64,000 nt of DNA from VXOI01 sp965261945 (GTDB taxonomy: Bacteria; Chloroflexota; Dehalococcoidia; Lucifugimonadales; UBA3495), in the NCBI GenBank assembly GCA_965261945.1, contig CBDHEF010000002.1, positions 2,666,001-2,730,000 of the forward strand, given 5' to 3'. Below the pieces are notes generated by a model that did no database searches, was not told where the DNA came from, and saw only the letters and a program-made list of their open reading frames with translations. The translations under genes were made by a program, and so were the position numbers. The stretch's first letter is position 1, and each line of letters begins with the position of its first letter. Below, piece after piece: positions 42,423-52,265 of this stretch.

Positions 42423-43394
42423 ATGCCCACCATCCTCATAACCGGCCCCGCCCTCTCCGGCAAGACCAGCCTCGCCGCTGGTCTGCTGGCCCGTCTGCGT
42501 GACACTGGGCGCTCCGCCGCCTACGTCAAGCCCTTCTCGGCAACGCCCGATGCCGACGCAGACCACGCCTTTGCGTCAGGCGTTCTGGCCGATGCACTGG
42601 GCATCGCCGTAGGCCCGGCGCCAAGCCTCCTGTCCGCCAGCGGCGCCGACGCTGCCGCAGCCATCGCCGAACTGCAACGTCAGCACGAAACCGTCATCGT
42701 GGAGGCCGCCGACGGCTCGCCTGCTGCTGATCTGGCCGCCGCCGTTGATACGCGGGTGCTGGAAGTTCACGCCTACGCCCCGGGGCAGGACTGGGCGGCG
42801 GTGGCGGATGAAGCCGCCGGACGCTGGGGCAATCGCCTAGCCTGCCTGGTGGTCAATGCCGTGCCGCCCTACCGCCGGGAGGCGGTGGCGGCTTCCGTCG
42901 CGGAGTCGTCCGCCGACGTGGATGCAGTGGTCATCCCCGAGAGCCGTGTGATGCTTGCGCCGACGGTGGCGCAGATTGCCGCGCACTTGGGGGCGTCCTG
43001 GACGCTGGAGCCGGTGAACGCCGACGCGCTGGTGGAGCGATACCTGATCGGCGGCAACATCATGGACCACGGCCCCACCTACTACGGACGCTACGGCAAT
43101 CAGGCGGTCATCGCCCGCGCCCAGCGCCCCGACATCCTGATGGCCGGCATGGTCCCGCAAACCCGCTGCCTGCTGCTCACCGGCCCCGGCCAGCCCTCCG
43201 AATACGTCAAGGCCGAAGCCCGCGAGCGCGACATCCCGCTACTGCAAGTCTCCACGTCCACCATCGACACTGCCGACGCCCTCGACCGCCTCATAGACGC
43301 CGCCACCCCCCACAGCCTCGCCAAGGCCCGCCACTACGCCGCCCTGCTGGAGCAGCACGCCGGCGCGGAGACGCTGGACGGGTGGCTCGGGTAG
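42423..43394 (+). CDS. P-loop NTPase with DRTGG domain (Pta N-terminal-like)
   Basis: The 323-residue protein has a Walker A motif (GPALSGKTS, residues about 8-16), an AAA_26-like domain and a C-terminal DRTGG domain (LIGGNIMDHGPTYYGRYGNQ; ...MVPQTRCLLLTGPGQPSEYV). This is the architecture of the N-terminal part of phosphotransacetylase and of stand-alone DRTGG proteins, thought to sense nucleotides or metabolites. The acetyltransferase domain is absent, so it is not Pta itself. Confidence 0.8.
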   Translation: MPTILITGPALSGKTSLAAGLLARLRDTGRSAAYVKPFSATPDADADHAFASGVLADALGIAVGPAPSLLSASGADAAAAIAELQRQHETVIVEAADGSPAADLAAAVDTRVLEVHAYAPGQDWAAVADEAAGRWGNRLACLVVNAVPPYRREAVAASVAESSADVDAVVIPESRVMLAPTVAQIAAHLGASWTLEPVNADALVERYLIGGNIMDHGPTYYGRYGNQAVIARAQRPDILMAGMVPQTRCLLLTGPGQPSEYVKAEARERDIPLLQVSTSTIDTADALDRLIDAATPHSLAKARHYAALLEQHAGAETLDGWLG

Positions 43395-43525
43395 GGCAGG
43401 GTTCAGAACAGTCCGGCCCCCCGTCCCTGCGCATGACAGAGTTCTCCCAAGCACGGCCTTCGCGCCATGCCTGTGATATAATTCACCGCGCATTATTCGC
43501 AGAATGACTGGCGGGAGGGCGCGTT

Positions 43526-44323
43526 ATGGACTTGGGACTCCAGGATAAAGTTGCCATCATCACCGGGGGCAGCGACGGCATTGGCAAGGCTGCGGCCCTC
43601 AGCATGGCCCAGGAGGGCGCATCGGTCGTAATCGTCGCCCGGCGTCAGGACGTTCTTGACCAAGCGACCCAGGAAATCATGACCGCCACCGAGGGACAGG
43701 TTATGGCCATCTCCGCCGATGTCTCCGACCCCGGCTCGGCCAAGACCATCGTCGAGAAAACCCTCAACCAGTACGGGCGGCTGGACATCCTGGTCAACAA
43801 CGCCGGTACGTCCATGGCCAAGCCCTTCGAGGACGTTTCGCACGAGGACTGGGAGTTCGACTTCGAGCTGAAGGTCTGGGGCGCGGTGCGGTTGATCCAG
43901 GAATCCATACCGCAGATGCGCAAGGTCGGCGGCGGACGCATCATCAACGTCACCAACCTGGGCGGGCGCACTCCGGGGCCGTCTTCCATGCCCACCTCCA
44001 TCTCCCGCGCTGCTGGCATCGCCATCACCAAGGGACTGTCCAAGGACCTGGCGAAAGACAATATCCTGGTCTCGACGGTCTGCATCGGCTTGATTAAAAG
44101 CGGCCAGCACCAGCGGCGTTTCGATGCCCGGGTACAGGCGGATCCCAGTCTCAGCATCGACGCCTTCTACGACCAGTTGGCCGATGGGCGCTCGGTGCCG
44201 CTGGGCCGCGTGGGTGAGCCGGAAGAAGCCGGCGACGTTATCGCCTTCTTGGCTTCGGAGCGGGCCAGCTACCTCACCGGCATCGCGGTCAACCTCGACG
44301 GCGGAGCCTCCGCGGTCTTGTAA
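43526..44323 (+). CDS. Short-chain dehydrogenase/reductase lacking YxxxK
   Basis: The 265-residue protein has the NAD(P) motif TGGSDGIG, NNAG at about residue 92 and the downstream SDR core. At the usual YxxxK position it has TSISR (SMPTSISRAAGIAITKGLSK), so the catalytic tyrosine and lysine are missing or replaced. Relatives with this loop exist in some actinobacteria and Chloroflexota and may bind cofactor or substrate without classical catalysis, or use other residues. It appears intact. Substrate unknown. Confidence 0.8.
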   Translation: MDLGLQDKVAIITGGSDGIGKAAALSMAQEGASVVIVARRQDVLDQATQEIMTATEGQVMAISADVSDPGSAKTIVEKTLNQYGRLDILVNNAGTSMAKPFEDVSHEDWEFDFELKVWGAVRLIQESIPQMRKVGGGRIINVTNLGGRTPGPSSMPTSISRAAGIAITKGLSKDLAKDNILVSTVCIGLIKSGQHQRRFDARVQADPSLSIDAFYDQLADGRSVPLGRVGEPEEAGDVIAFLASERASYLTGIAVNLDGGASAVL

Positions 44324-44354
44324 AAATCCCCTCACCCAAAGAGGGAGGCGAGAA

Positions 44355-44747
44355 GTGACCACCCCTGGCGACAGCTATGAAGAAGTAGCGGATTACGAAT
44401 CCCAAGCCCGCGAGTTCCTGGCTAACAGCCGGGACTTTCTGGCTGCCGGAAGACTGCATCAAGCATCGGAAAAAGGCTGGGGCGCCGCATCGCACATGGC
44501 GAAGGCCGTTGCGGCGGCCCAAGGCTGGGAGTGCGGCGCTCATGCGGATTTCAGCCAAGTGATGTACCAAGCCAGCCAGTTAGCCAGCAACCCCCGTATC
44601 CGTGAACTGCGTGGCGTTGCCAACGAACTACACTTGAACTATTACAAGCGTAAGAGGCGCTTGAACGCCGGAGCCATCCGCGCAGATATGGAGACAATAA
44701 CGGAGTTGCTGGAAATGCTGTATCCGCTCACCGGGCTGGCGCACTGA
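44355..44747 (+). CDS. PaREP1/HEPN-like protein, 130 aa
   Basis: GGAGG precedes a GTG start at 44355. The protein has helices with SQAREFLANSRDFLAAGRLH and ASEKGWGAASHMAKAVAAAQ, typical of PaREP1-like, HEPN-related proteins. No partner gene is adjacent (an SDR lies upstream, an aminotransferase downstream). Role unknown; RNA or nucleotide binding is possible. Confidence 0.6.
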   Translation: MTTPGDSYEEVADYESQAREFLANSRDFLAAGRLHQASEKGWGAASHMAKAVAAAQGWECGAHADFSQVMYQASQLASNPRIRELRGVANELHLNYYKRKRRLNAGAIRADMETITELLEMLYPLTGLAH

Positions 44748-44879
44748 GCGTATTGTATTGCACCATACCTGACAGTCTGTTGAGAATCGAAAGAAAGAGT
44801 AAACTCGGCAATGCTCAATACTTTCCCTGTCATTCCATTCCAAGGGAGTGACGGGCGTTTTAATGTCTGGAGGACAAAC

Positions 44880-46082
44880 GTGACCGGTTCATATCTTAGC
44901 GAATTGCAGCCCAGCGCGCGGCTGCTCCTGGGGCCCGGCCCCAGCTCGGTGCATCCCCGGGTGCTGCAAGCCATGACCCTGCCGGTGATGGGGCACCTGG
45001 ACCCCGACTTCTTCCAGGTTATGAACGACATCGGCGATATGCTGCGCGAGGTCTACCGCACTTCCAACACCATGACCATGCCGGTGTCGGCCACCGGGAC
45101 GGGCGCGATGGAAACGGCCTGCACCAACATCCTCGAACCCGGCGACACCTTCGTCGTCTGCCGCAACGGGTACTTCGGCGTCCGGCTGGGCAACATCGCC
45201 GAGCGCTGCGGCGCCAGGGTCTTCGAGGTGGACTCCCCCTGGGGCAAGCCCGTCGACCCGCAGGCCCTGGACGACGAGTTGTCCAAACACTCCAAGGTCA
45301 AGGCGGTGGGCGTGGTCCATGCCGAGACCTCCACCGGCGTCCTGACCCCCCTGCCCGACATCCTGAACGTGATACGAAAGCGCGGGGCGCTGTCCATCGT
45401 GGACGCCGTGACCTCCCTGGGCGGTCACGATATGCGCGTGGATGAATGGGGTATCGACGTGTGCTACAGCGGCACGCAGAAATGCCTGGGCGCGCCTCCG
45501 GGCCTGGCCCCCATCACCCTAAGCGAGGGCGCAATGCAGGTGGTGAAGACACGGGAGACTCCGGTGCGGAGCTTCTACTTCAACCTACAGGACTTGGAAA
45601 GCTATTGGGGCCAGAGCCGCAGCTATCACCACACCGCGCCCATCTCCATGACCTACGCCCTGCGCGAGGCGCTGCGCATGATGATGGAGGAGGGCATCGA
45701 GAACCGCATCAACCGCCACGCCAAGGCCGCCGCCGCCCTGCGGGCCGGGCTGGAGGCGCTGGGGCTGGAACTGCTGGCCGACCCGGACCACCGGCTGAAC
45801 CCACTGACCACGGTGAGAATTCCCGACGGCATTGACGATGCCAAGGTGCGTACCGCGCTGCTGAACGAATATGCCATTGAGATTGGCGGCGGGCTGGGGG
45901 AGTTTCGCGGCAAGGCATGGCGCATCGGCCTGATGGGCGACTCGGCCCGCGACCGGAACGTGCTGGCCCTGCTGTCGGCGCTGGAGCAATTGCTCAACGA
46001 GAATGGGTACGAGGTGGCCTTTGGTTCGAGCCTGGCCGCAGCCCAAAGGGCCATCGCCTCCTTCGTCTCCGAAACCCGCTAA
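44880..46082 (+). CDS. Class V PLP aminotransferase (alanine-glyoxylate/serine-pyruvate type)
   Basis: GGAGG precedes a GTG at 44880; the upstream ATG at 44811 would add an untypical leader. The 400-residue protein has LLGPGPSSVHPRVLQAMTLP at its start and SGTQKCLGAPPGL with the PLP lysine near residue 194. Such enzymes convert glyoxylate plus alanine or serine to glycine. The neighbouring, oppositely oriented glcDEF-like genes would make glyoxylate from glycolate, so the set suggests a glyoxylate-to-glycine route. Substrate is inferred. Confidence 0.8.
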   Translation: MTGSYLSELQPSARLLLGPGPSSVHPRVLQAMTLPVMGHLDPDFFQVMNDIGDMLREVYRTSNTMTMPVSATGTGAMETACTNILEPGDTFVVCRNGYFGVRLGNIAERCGARVFEVDSPWGKPVDPQALDDELSKHSKVKAVGVVHAETSTGVLTPLPDILNVIRKRGALSIVDAVTSLGGHDMRVDEWGIDVCYSGTQKCLGAPPGLAPITLSEGAMQVVKTRETPVRSFYFNLQDLESYWGQSRSYHHTAPISMTYALREALRMMMEEGIENRINRHAKAAAALRAGLEALGLELLADPDHRLNPLTTVRIPDGIDDAKVRTALLNEYAIEIGGGLGEFRGKAWRIGLMGDSARDRNVLALLSALEQLLNENGYEVAFGSSLAAAQRAIASFVSETR

Positions 46083-46104
46083 CCTGGGCTTCTTCAGGCC
46101 GTAA

Positions 46105-46761
46105 ATGATAGAGGCCCTCGGCGGAATGCTGGGCGGGCTTGGCCTGTTTTTCGTGGGGATGTGGCTGCTCTCCGAAAGCCTCAAGCGGATGGCCACCTGC
46201 AGGCTTCGCGGGATTGCCGCCAACTGGGCCCCCAACAGATATGCGGCGTTGGGCTGGGGAGCGCTCGCAGGAGGCGCCATACAGATCTGGTCGAGGGCAT
46301 AGATACAGTGGTACTAAACCAAAGCCAATGTGGGATGTACATTTTGCGGACAGCCATTCGCAGTCAGGGTTCGCGCCTCGACCGTAGGGGCGGGTTTGAA
46401 ACCCGCCCCTACCAGTGGACCGCCCGTGCGCCGGCGAGTCCACCTGCAATGAAACGCTACCTGGCATAAATGCGCATTTCACCTTGGCTTTGGTTTAGTC
46501 ATCATAGACGGTTTGACCGGCTCGGATCCGGAGCACTGGGAAATGGTTACGGAACTCACCGGAGACCGCACCGAGTTGCTGAACCGGATCACGGTACGCC
46601 ACATATCGGGGGAGGCTCCACCCGGTGATGCGGTCCAGGCGGGCATCGTCAAAATCACCAACATGGCAGGGGAGATATTCTTCCTGTTTTCCAGGCTGAC
46701 CCGGGAAATGTCGCGCTGCCCGGCGCCAGCGGTTCCTTCCCCTGCAACTCCCGGAGAATAA
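46105..46761 (+). pseudogene. Na+/phosphate symporter-like gene, split by a MITE
   Basis: The first about 60 residues (MIEALGGMLGGLGLFFVGMW, then LAGGAIQ) are the start of an NptA/Na-Pi cotransporter. The frame runs into a 187-bp inverted-repeat element at 46313-46499. After it, a piece encodes the C-terminal PhoU-like helical part (MVTELTGDRTELLNRITVRH; ...IVKITNMAGEIFFLFSRLTR). The transmembrane middle is missing, so it is a dead remnant. Confidence 0.7.
46313..46499. mobile_element. 187-bp MITE with ACTAAACCAAAGCCAA ends
   Basis: ACTAAACCAAAGCCAA at 46313-46328 is inverted at 46484-46499. The interior has a perfect 14-base palindrome (GTAGGGGCGGGTTT and its complement) at 46384-46412, a typical hairpin. 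It sits in the dead symporter gene. Confidence 0.85.
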
Positions 46762-46846
46762 GTAGTTCCTCGGTTGAGGCACATGGGCTAAGGGTAAATC
46801 TCAACCGCCTCTTCAGAGAGCCGGCTCAACGGGAATGGCTGCAAGG

Positions 46847-48364
46847 TCAACTGCGGCGCCACCCCAGGATCCCCCGCCGCCTTCGTCCCCGAAGCTGGCT
46901 GGCCTGGGCCTCCTCCAGGTCGGTCTGTAGCGGGACCGGCCCGCGACGCGACGGACCGCTCCGGCTGGCGCGGACGGGCGCCGGCTCTTCCAGCCGGTAG
47001 GCCTCGTCGAGGATGTCGACCACGTGCCGCACCGGGATTTCCTGGCCGGCGGCCCGCAGGCCCTGTTCCAGTTGCAGCATACAGCCGGGGTTGGCGGTGA
47101 TGGTTTCGGTGGCTCCGCTCTCGATGATGGCCTCCACCTTGCGGCTCAGTATCCGCCGGGAAAGCTCGGGCTGCACCGCCGAATAGACGCCTGCCCCGCC
47201 GCAGCACATCGACGGGTTCTCCATCTCCTGCAACTGCACGCCGGGGATGGACTGGAGGACGATCCGGGGCGCGGCGGTAATCCGCTGGGCGTGGGCGAGA
47301 TGGCACGGGTCCTGGTAGGTGACCATCCGCTCCAGGTGGGCCAGGGGGCGGCGGAAGGGCAGCTCCAGCAACAGTTCGGTGATGTCCCGCGTCATGTCGC
47401 TGGCCCGGCGGGCCTTTTCGGCATATTCCCCGTCGTCCTTCAGCAGTTCGTGGTACTCCTTCATGGTGGAGCCGCAGCCGGCGGAGCAGGTTACGATGCG
47501 GTCGGCCCCGGTCGCCAGGAAAGCGTCGATGTTCCGTTTGGCCATGAGCCGCGCCGATTGCAGGTCGCCGGCGTGGCTGTTCAGCGCCCCGCAGCAACCC
47601 TGCCGTGGCGGCACGGCGACCTCGCAGCCGTTGCGGACCAGAGTCCGCACCGTGGCGTTCATCGTCTCGGCCTGCATCAGCGGCATCACGCAACCGGAGA
47701 GCAGGGCCACCTTCATCGTCGGCTCACCCTCGGCGGGGCGGTGGGTGCGGCGCGACGGGCCGAAGAAGCGGCCGCTCAGACGGGGCAGTTGGGCTTCGAG
47801 CTGCTCCAGTCCGCCGGGCAGCAACCGGGTCAGCCGGGTGCGTCGCATAAGCTGCTGCAACCCCAGATGCTGGTACAGCCGCAACAGGCTGGCCCCCAGG
47901 CGCATCAGGCGCGGGCGGGGCAGCGCGGCCCGCAGGAACCAGCGGGTCATGCGCTTCATCCCGTCGGACTGCCGGCCCCGGGCCCGCACCTGGGCGCGGG
48001 TGCGCTCCATCATCCGCCCGTAGGGAACGCCGGAGGGACATACCGCCTCGCAGGCCCGGCAGTTCAGGCAGGCCTCCCAGTGGGAGACTATACGGTCGCT
48101 GATTCCAACCCGCCCCTCGTTGACCGCCTTCATCAGCGCAATGCGGCCCCGGGGCGACTCCATCTCCAACCCGGTCACGCCGTAGGTGGGGCAGGCGCTC
48201 AAGCACAGGCCGCAGTGAACGCAGCGGTACATATCGGCTTCGGCGGGCGCGTCGGTCCCGGTGAAGCCGGCGAACAGCGCCGTCAGCGGCGGCCGGCCGG
48301 GCGTTTCGGGCGTGGCGGTTTCGGGCGTGGCGGTTTCGGGCGTGGCGGTTTCGGGCGTGGTCAT
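46847..48364 (-). CDS. glcF: Glycolate/D-lactate oxidase iron-sulfur subunit GlcF-like
   Basis: The 505-residue protein has two [4Fe-4S] motifs near residues 47-100 (CVHCGLCLSACPTY and CLNCRACEAVCPSG) and two CCG domains (CCGALNSHAGD and CCGGAGVY), the GlcF layout; electrons pass from the FAD subunits to a membrane acceptor. The start MTTPETATPETATPETATPE has three TPETA repeats encoded by 15-bp repeats (48305-48360). It is downstream of glcE-like and glcD-like genes in the same direction. Confidence 0.85.
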   Translation of the reverse strand: MTTPETATPETATPETATPETPGRPPLTALFAGFTGTDAPAEADMYRCVHCGLCLSACPTYGVTGLEMESPRGRIALMKAVNEGRVGISDRIVSHWEACLNCRACEAVCPSGVPYGRMMERTRAQVRARGRQSDGMKRMTRWFLRAALPRPRLMRLGASLLRLYQHLGLQQLMRRTRLTRLLPGGLEQLEAQLPRLSGRFFGPSRRTHRPAEGEPTMKVALLSGCVMPLMQAETMNATVRTLVRNGCEVAVPPRQGCCGALNSHAGDLQSARLMAKRNIDAFLATGADRIVTCSAGCGSTMKEYHELLKDDGEYAEKARRASDMTRDITELLLELPFRRPLAHLERMVTYQDPCHLAHAQRITAAPRIVLQSIPGVQLQEMENPSMCCGGAGVYSAVQPELSRRILSRKVEAIIESGATETITANPGCMLQLEQGLRAAGQEIPVRHVVDILDEAYRLEEPAPVRASRSGPSRRGPVPLQTDLEEAQASQLRGRRRRGILGWRRS

Positions 48365-48649
48365 CAGTCAGGGCCTTTTTCAACGCAGGGTGTAAACGCG
48401 GTGTATATATGCAGAGGATAACATAGAGGGGACAAGGAGTTTATGTTTGCAGACAGATTCTCCCGCTCCCTGGATGGCGAATCGTCGGCACATCCCACCG
48501 GCAGGGCTTGCGAGGATTTCACCCCCACCCCAACCCTGTTCCTCAAGAGAGAGGGAGAATAAAAGACCATGCCCCTTCAAGGTGGAAGGGACTTATTCTG
48601 AAAACCAAATGACCAGGGCACGCTTTGCGTTGAAAAAGTTTCAGTCGCA

Positions 48650-49999
48650 TCAGAGCCGCCCCAGGTAGCGCCCGCGATTCAGCAGCCGCTGCGGATCGAA
48701 CTGTTCCTTGATCCGACGCATTATCTCCATGCCCGACGGCTCCTCTCCCCACACGTCCAGGTTCACCTTGATGGAAGGATGGCAGATTTCGACCACCACC
48801 GTCCCGGTGTGCTGGCGCACCGCCCGGCGGACATCGGAGATGGCGGTCACAATCTCGTCCTCTTCGGCCTCACCCCAGAAGAGCAGGCGCATCGCGCCGA
48901 AACCGGGGTCGGCCAGCATTTCCGAGGGGGACTCCCCCAAGCCGATGTTCAGGCAGGTCTCGGAGAGGGCGGGGATGATTCGCCGGGGGGCGGTAATCCG
49001 CAGGGCCAGAGACGGACGAGAACCCTCCTGCCAGCCCAGGTCGGTGGCCCACTGCCGCGCGGCCAGCGGCCCGTCGATGGCGACGGTGTCCATGGCGCCG
49101 GCGTTCAGCAGGGCCGCAGTGGTGTCCTCCACCCGGCGCTGCACCGCCCGGGAGCGCCCGGAGAAGAAACAGAGCGCCAGCCCGCCCAGTCTTTCACTCA
49201 GGGCCTGACCCAGGGGAGAGCCGGGATGCGAGGCGAGGAAGTGACGCGCCAGGCCCCCGGTGAAGGCCAGATAGCTCGACGGCCCGGCGGGCAGACTCAG
49301 CGCTTCCCGCCCGGCCACTACTGCCTCCTCCATCGTATCGAAGGGCGCCACCAGAGCGTATTCTTCGGGTTGCAGGGGCGACACCTTGAACGAGGCCTCC
49401 ACAATGACGGCCAGCGTCCCCAGGGAGCCGGTGTAGAGCCGGTTCAGGTCGTAGCCGGTAACGTTCTTGACCACTCGCCCGCCGGCCTTGGTGGCCACGC
49501 CGTCGGCGCTCACCACGCCGATGCCGATGAGCCAGTCGCGTGGGGGGCCGTAGGCATGGGCCATGGGCCCGGAGTATGCCGTAGCCAGGGTCCCGCCCAC
49601 CGTGCCCCGGTTCGGCAGGGGCGACTCCAGCGGCACGAACTGCCGGGCCGTTGCCAGCTCTCGTTGCAGCGCGTCGAGGGTGATGCCCGCCTCCACCGTC
49701 GCCGTCATGTCGCCGGGCTGGTAGTCAATAACGCGATTGAGGCGCGAGAGGTCCAGCACCAGGCCCACGCTGTCCGGCGGGTTGCCCAGCGCGGTCTTGG
49801 TGCCGCCGCCCCGGGGGAACACGGTAACGCCGTTCTCCGCCGCCCAGCGCATCACGTCGGCTACCTGCTTCCGGTCCTCCGGCACCACCACGGCCATGGG
49901 GTTGAGCCCGTCGATGGCGTACTCGGAATGCACGTAGGAGGGAGGAAGCGCCCCCTGCGGCACAATCCGGCTCAATTCATAGGCGTAAGAAGTGGTCAT
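48650..49999 (-). CDS. glcE: FAD-binding oxidase subunit GlcE-like
   Basis: The 449-residue protein has the PCMH FAD-binding fold: VFPRGGGTKTALGNPP, LPNRGTVGGTLATAYSGP and GGRVVKNVTGYDLNRLYTGS are family marks. Its C-terminal part is shorter than in GlcD. With GlcD and GlcF it would form the glycolate oxidase complex. The gene at 50011 lies between it and glcD. Confidence 0.8.
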   Translation of the reverse strand: MTTSYAYELSRIVPQGALPPSYVHSEYAIDGLNPMAVVVPEDRKQVADVMRWAAENGVTVFPRGGGTKTALGNPPDSVGLVLDLSRLNRVIDYQPGDMTATVEAGITLDALQRELATARQFVPLESPLPNRGTVGGTLATAYSGPMAHAYGPPRDWLIGIGVVSADGVATKAGGRVVKNVTGYDLNRLYTGSLGTLAVIVEASFKVSPLQPEEYALVAPFDTMEEAVVAGREALSLPAGPSSYLAFTGGLARHFLASHPGSPLGQALSERLGGLALCFFSGRSRAVQRRVEDTTAALLNAGAMDTVAIDGPLAARQWATDLGWQEGSRPSLALRITAPRRIIPALSETCLNIGLGESPSEMLADPGFGAMRLLFWGEAEEDEIVTAISDVRRAVRQHTGTVVVEICHPSIKVNLDVWGEEPSGMEIMRRIKEQFDPQRLLNRGRYLGRL

Positions 50000-50010
50000 A
50001 GGCGTAGCGC

Positions 50011-50682
50011 CTATTGGCCGTAGGAGATGAGGGCTACGTTGCGTTCCCGGGCAAGCTGTCGCCGCACTTGGTCTATGTGGACGCCGACAACTACGGGCAG
50101 AGCTTGTTTTCCGGTGGCCTTCTGCACGATGTCAGCCCGCTCGGCTGCGCGGTTGATGTCGTAATCAGCTACCGTCCTTGAAACTTCCAGTACGACATAC
50201 AAGGTGGCTTGTTCAGTATCTCTCCGCGCTTCCAGCACAAGGTCGACTGCAAAGGCATCAAGCCTTTCCCGTTCCGTGATGATGCCCTTTCGCTTGGCCT
50301 CGTATATTGGGTCGAGATACGCCATGTCGTTCGGCGCCCTGGAACCCTTGAGTACGCGGACAGGGACGACGTCCAACTGCTGACCTGCGATGCTGAAAAT
50401 GTTGTTGCCTACTTTCAGCTCGTAGGCATCGCCCTTGAGGTTGCCAACGTCGCCTTCCAGTCGGAAAATAGATCTTTCCAGGCGGGCCTGCCCGTCCTTC
50501 AATTCGGACACATCGCCTTCCAGCGTAGCCAGCCTCTTATTGGTGGTTTCCGCGTACTCGGCCAGGCGTTGGGGCAATTCCAGCACGTCTTTGCTGAGCA
50601 GGGCGGAGCGCAGAGCGTCGGCCCATTCGGGCTGTTCCCGGATGATGCGCAGAATGTCGGTGAAGTGGTTGACCGTGGTCAT
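50011..50682 (-). CDS. PD-(D/E)XK-like protein with coiled-coil leader
   Basis: The 223-residue protein has an N-terminal helical lead (MTTVNHFTDILRIIREQPEW), a coiled coil of heptad-like repeats (LEGDVSELKDGQARLERSIF) and a C-terminal domain with the degenerate nuclease motif LYVVLEVSRTVADYDINRAA. It shares this build with the gene at 62237-63025. Such proteins are frequent in Chloroflexota and cyanobacteria, role unknown. It sits within the glc cluster without an obvious connection to it. Confidence 0.6.
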   Translation of the reverse strand: MTTVNHFTDILRIIREQPEWADALRSALLSKDVLELPQRLAEYAETTNKRLATLEGDVSELKDGQARLERSIFRLEGDVGNLKGDAYELKVGNNIFSIAGQQLDVVPVRVLKGSRAPNDMAYLDPIYEAKRKGIITERERLDAFAVDLVLEARRDTEQATLYVVLEVSRTVADYDINRAAERADIVQKATGKQALPVVVGVHIDQVRRQLARERNVALISYGQ

Positions 50683-50765
50683 AATTCGTCCGTATCTAAC
50701 TTATCCATAGGGGTCATTTCATTGTAACCCCACAGGCGCGGCGATGGGAGTTCAGCAGGCAGCCT

Positions 50766-52265
50766 CTAGGCGAACATCCCCGGCGCGGGACGGTGGGCGG
50801 CGGCATGGTGGCGGTGGCCGTCGGGGAAGATCTTGCCGGGATTGATGTTGTTGCGCGGGGCGAAGGCGTCGCGCACCCGGCGCATGGCCGCCATGTCCTG
50901 CTCGGTATAGACCAGCGGCATCTGATCCTTCTTCTCCAGCCCCACGCCGTGCTCGCCGGTGAGGGTGCCTCCGGCGGCGACGCATACCTCCAGAACCTCC
51001 GCCCCGGCCACGGTGATCTTCTCCAGGGCCCCCGGCTGCCGCTCGTCGAAGAGCAGGCAGGGATGCAGGTTGCCGTCGCCGGCGTGAAAGACGTTGGCGA
51101 TGGGTACGCCGTGCCTGCGGCCCACCTCGGCCACCTGCTGCAACACCCGGGCGAGCTGCGTCCGCGGCACCACGCCGTCAACCAGGTAGTAGTTGGGGGC
51201 CAGGCTGCCCAGTGCGCCCAGCGCGCCCTTGCGGCCCTTCCAGAGCTGTTCCCGCTCGGCGGCCTCGGCCTCCGGGTCTGACTGAGAACCGGTCTTGCGC
51301 ACCTGGCTGGCGCCGGTGTCCCACAGGGCGGCCTCGACCTCCAGCCCGATTTCGTCCACCTCTTCCGTCAGCCCTTCCAGCTCAATCAGCAGCACCGCGC
51401 CGGCGTCATCGGGGTATCCGGCGTCGGACACGTTCTGAACGGCCTGGATGCTGAGGGCGTCAATCATTTCCAGAGCGGCGGGGACGATGCCGTGACCGAT
51501 GACGGCGGAGACGGCGGTGCAGGCCGATTCCACGTCGGGGAAGATGCCGAGATACGTCCTGACCGCCTCTGGGACCGGCAGCAGCCGCACCATGATGCGG
51601 GTGGCGATGCCGAAGGTTCCCTCCGATCCGGTGAACACGCCCCGCAGGTCGTAGCCGGGGGTCTCGCGGGCCATGCTGCCCAGCGAGACGACGCTGCCAT
51701 CCTCCAGCACCACCTCCATGCCCAAAACGTGGTTGGTGGTGGTGCCATAGGCCAGGCAGTGGGGGCCGCCGGCATTCTCGGCAACGTTGCCGCCCAGGCT
51801 ACAGGCCCGCTGGCTGGACGGGTCGGGGGCGTAGCGCATCCCAAAGCGGCGGACGTGGGTGTCCAGGTCCAGGTTGATGACCCCCGGCTCCACCACCGCG
51901 TGCCTGTTCTCGACATTCACTTCCAGGATGCGGTTCATGCGGGTGAAGGCTATCTGGATGCCGTCGGGGTGCGAAATCGCGCCGCCGCTCAGTCCGGTCC
52001 CGGAGCCGCGCCCCACCACTGGCACACCCGCCTCCCAGGTCAGCGCCATCAACCGGCTGACCTCATGGGTATTCAACGGGAACGCCACGGCATTGGGCAT
52101 CCCACGGTCAATGGAGCCGTCGTACTCGAAGACCAGCAGGTCGTCGGGGTGATAAACGACGTTGCCGGAGCCGACAATCTGCCGGAGCCGGTCGACGAAC
52201 TGTTCCGCCCCGAAGGCGGCAATCCCGCCACCCCGCGAAGCGCCGATGTTGCTGGCGGAAGTCAA
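50766..52265 (-). CDS. glcD: FAD-linked oxidase GlcD-like
   Basis: A TTG start at 52265 with AGGA upstream gives a 499-residue protein of the usual GlcD length. VVGRGSGTGLSGGAI, RACSLGGNVAENAGGP, TGSEGTFGIATRIMVRLLPV, HAGDGNLHPCL and GTLTGEHGVG are signature motifs of glycolate/D-lactate dehydrogenase flavin subunits. It would oxidise a 2-hydroxyacid to the 2-oxoacid and is first in the run to glcE and glcF. An ATG far upstream would add 98 untypical residues. Confidence 0.85.
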   Translation of the reverse strand: MTSASNIGASRGGGIAAFGAEQFVDRLRQIVGSGNVVYHPDDLLVFEYDGSIDRGMPNAVAFPLNTHEVSRLMALTWEAGVPVVGRGSGTGLSGGAISHPDGIQIAFTRMNRILEVNVENRHAVVEPGVINLDLDTHVRRFGMRYAPDPSSQRACSLGGNVAENAGGPHCLAYGTTTNHVLGMEVVLEDGSVVSLGSMARETPGYDLRGVFTGSEGTFGIATRIMVRLLPVPEAVRTYLGIFPDVESACTAVSAVIGHGIVPAALEMIDALSIQAVQNVSDAGYPDDAGAVLLIELEGLTEEVDEIGLEVEAALWDTGASQVRKTGSQSDPEAEAAEREQLWKGRKGALGALGSLAPNYYLVDGVVPRTQLARVLQQVAEVGRRHGVPIANVFHAGDGNLHPCLLFDERQPGALEKITVAGAEVLEVCVAAGGTLTGEHGVGLEKKDQMPLVYTEQDMAAMRRVRDAFAPRNNINPGKIFPDGHRHHAAAHRPAPGMFA

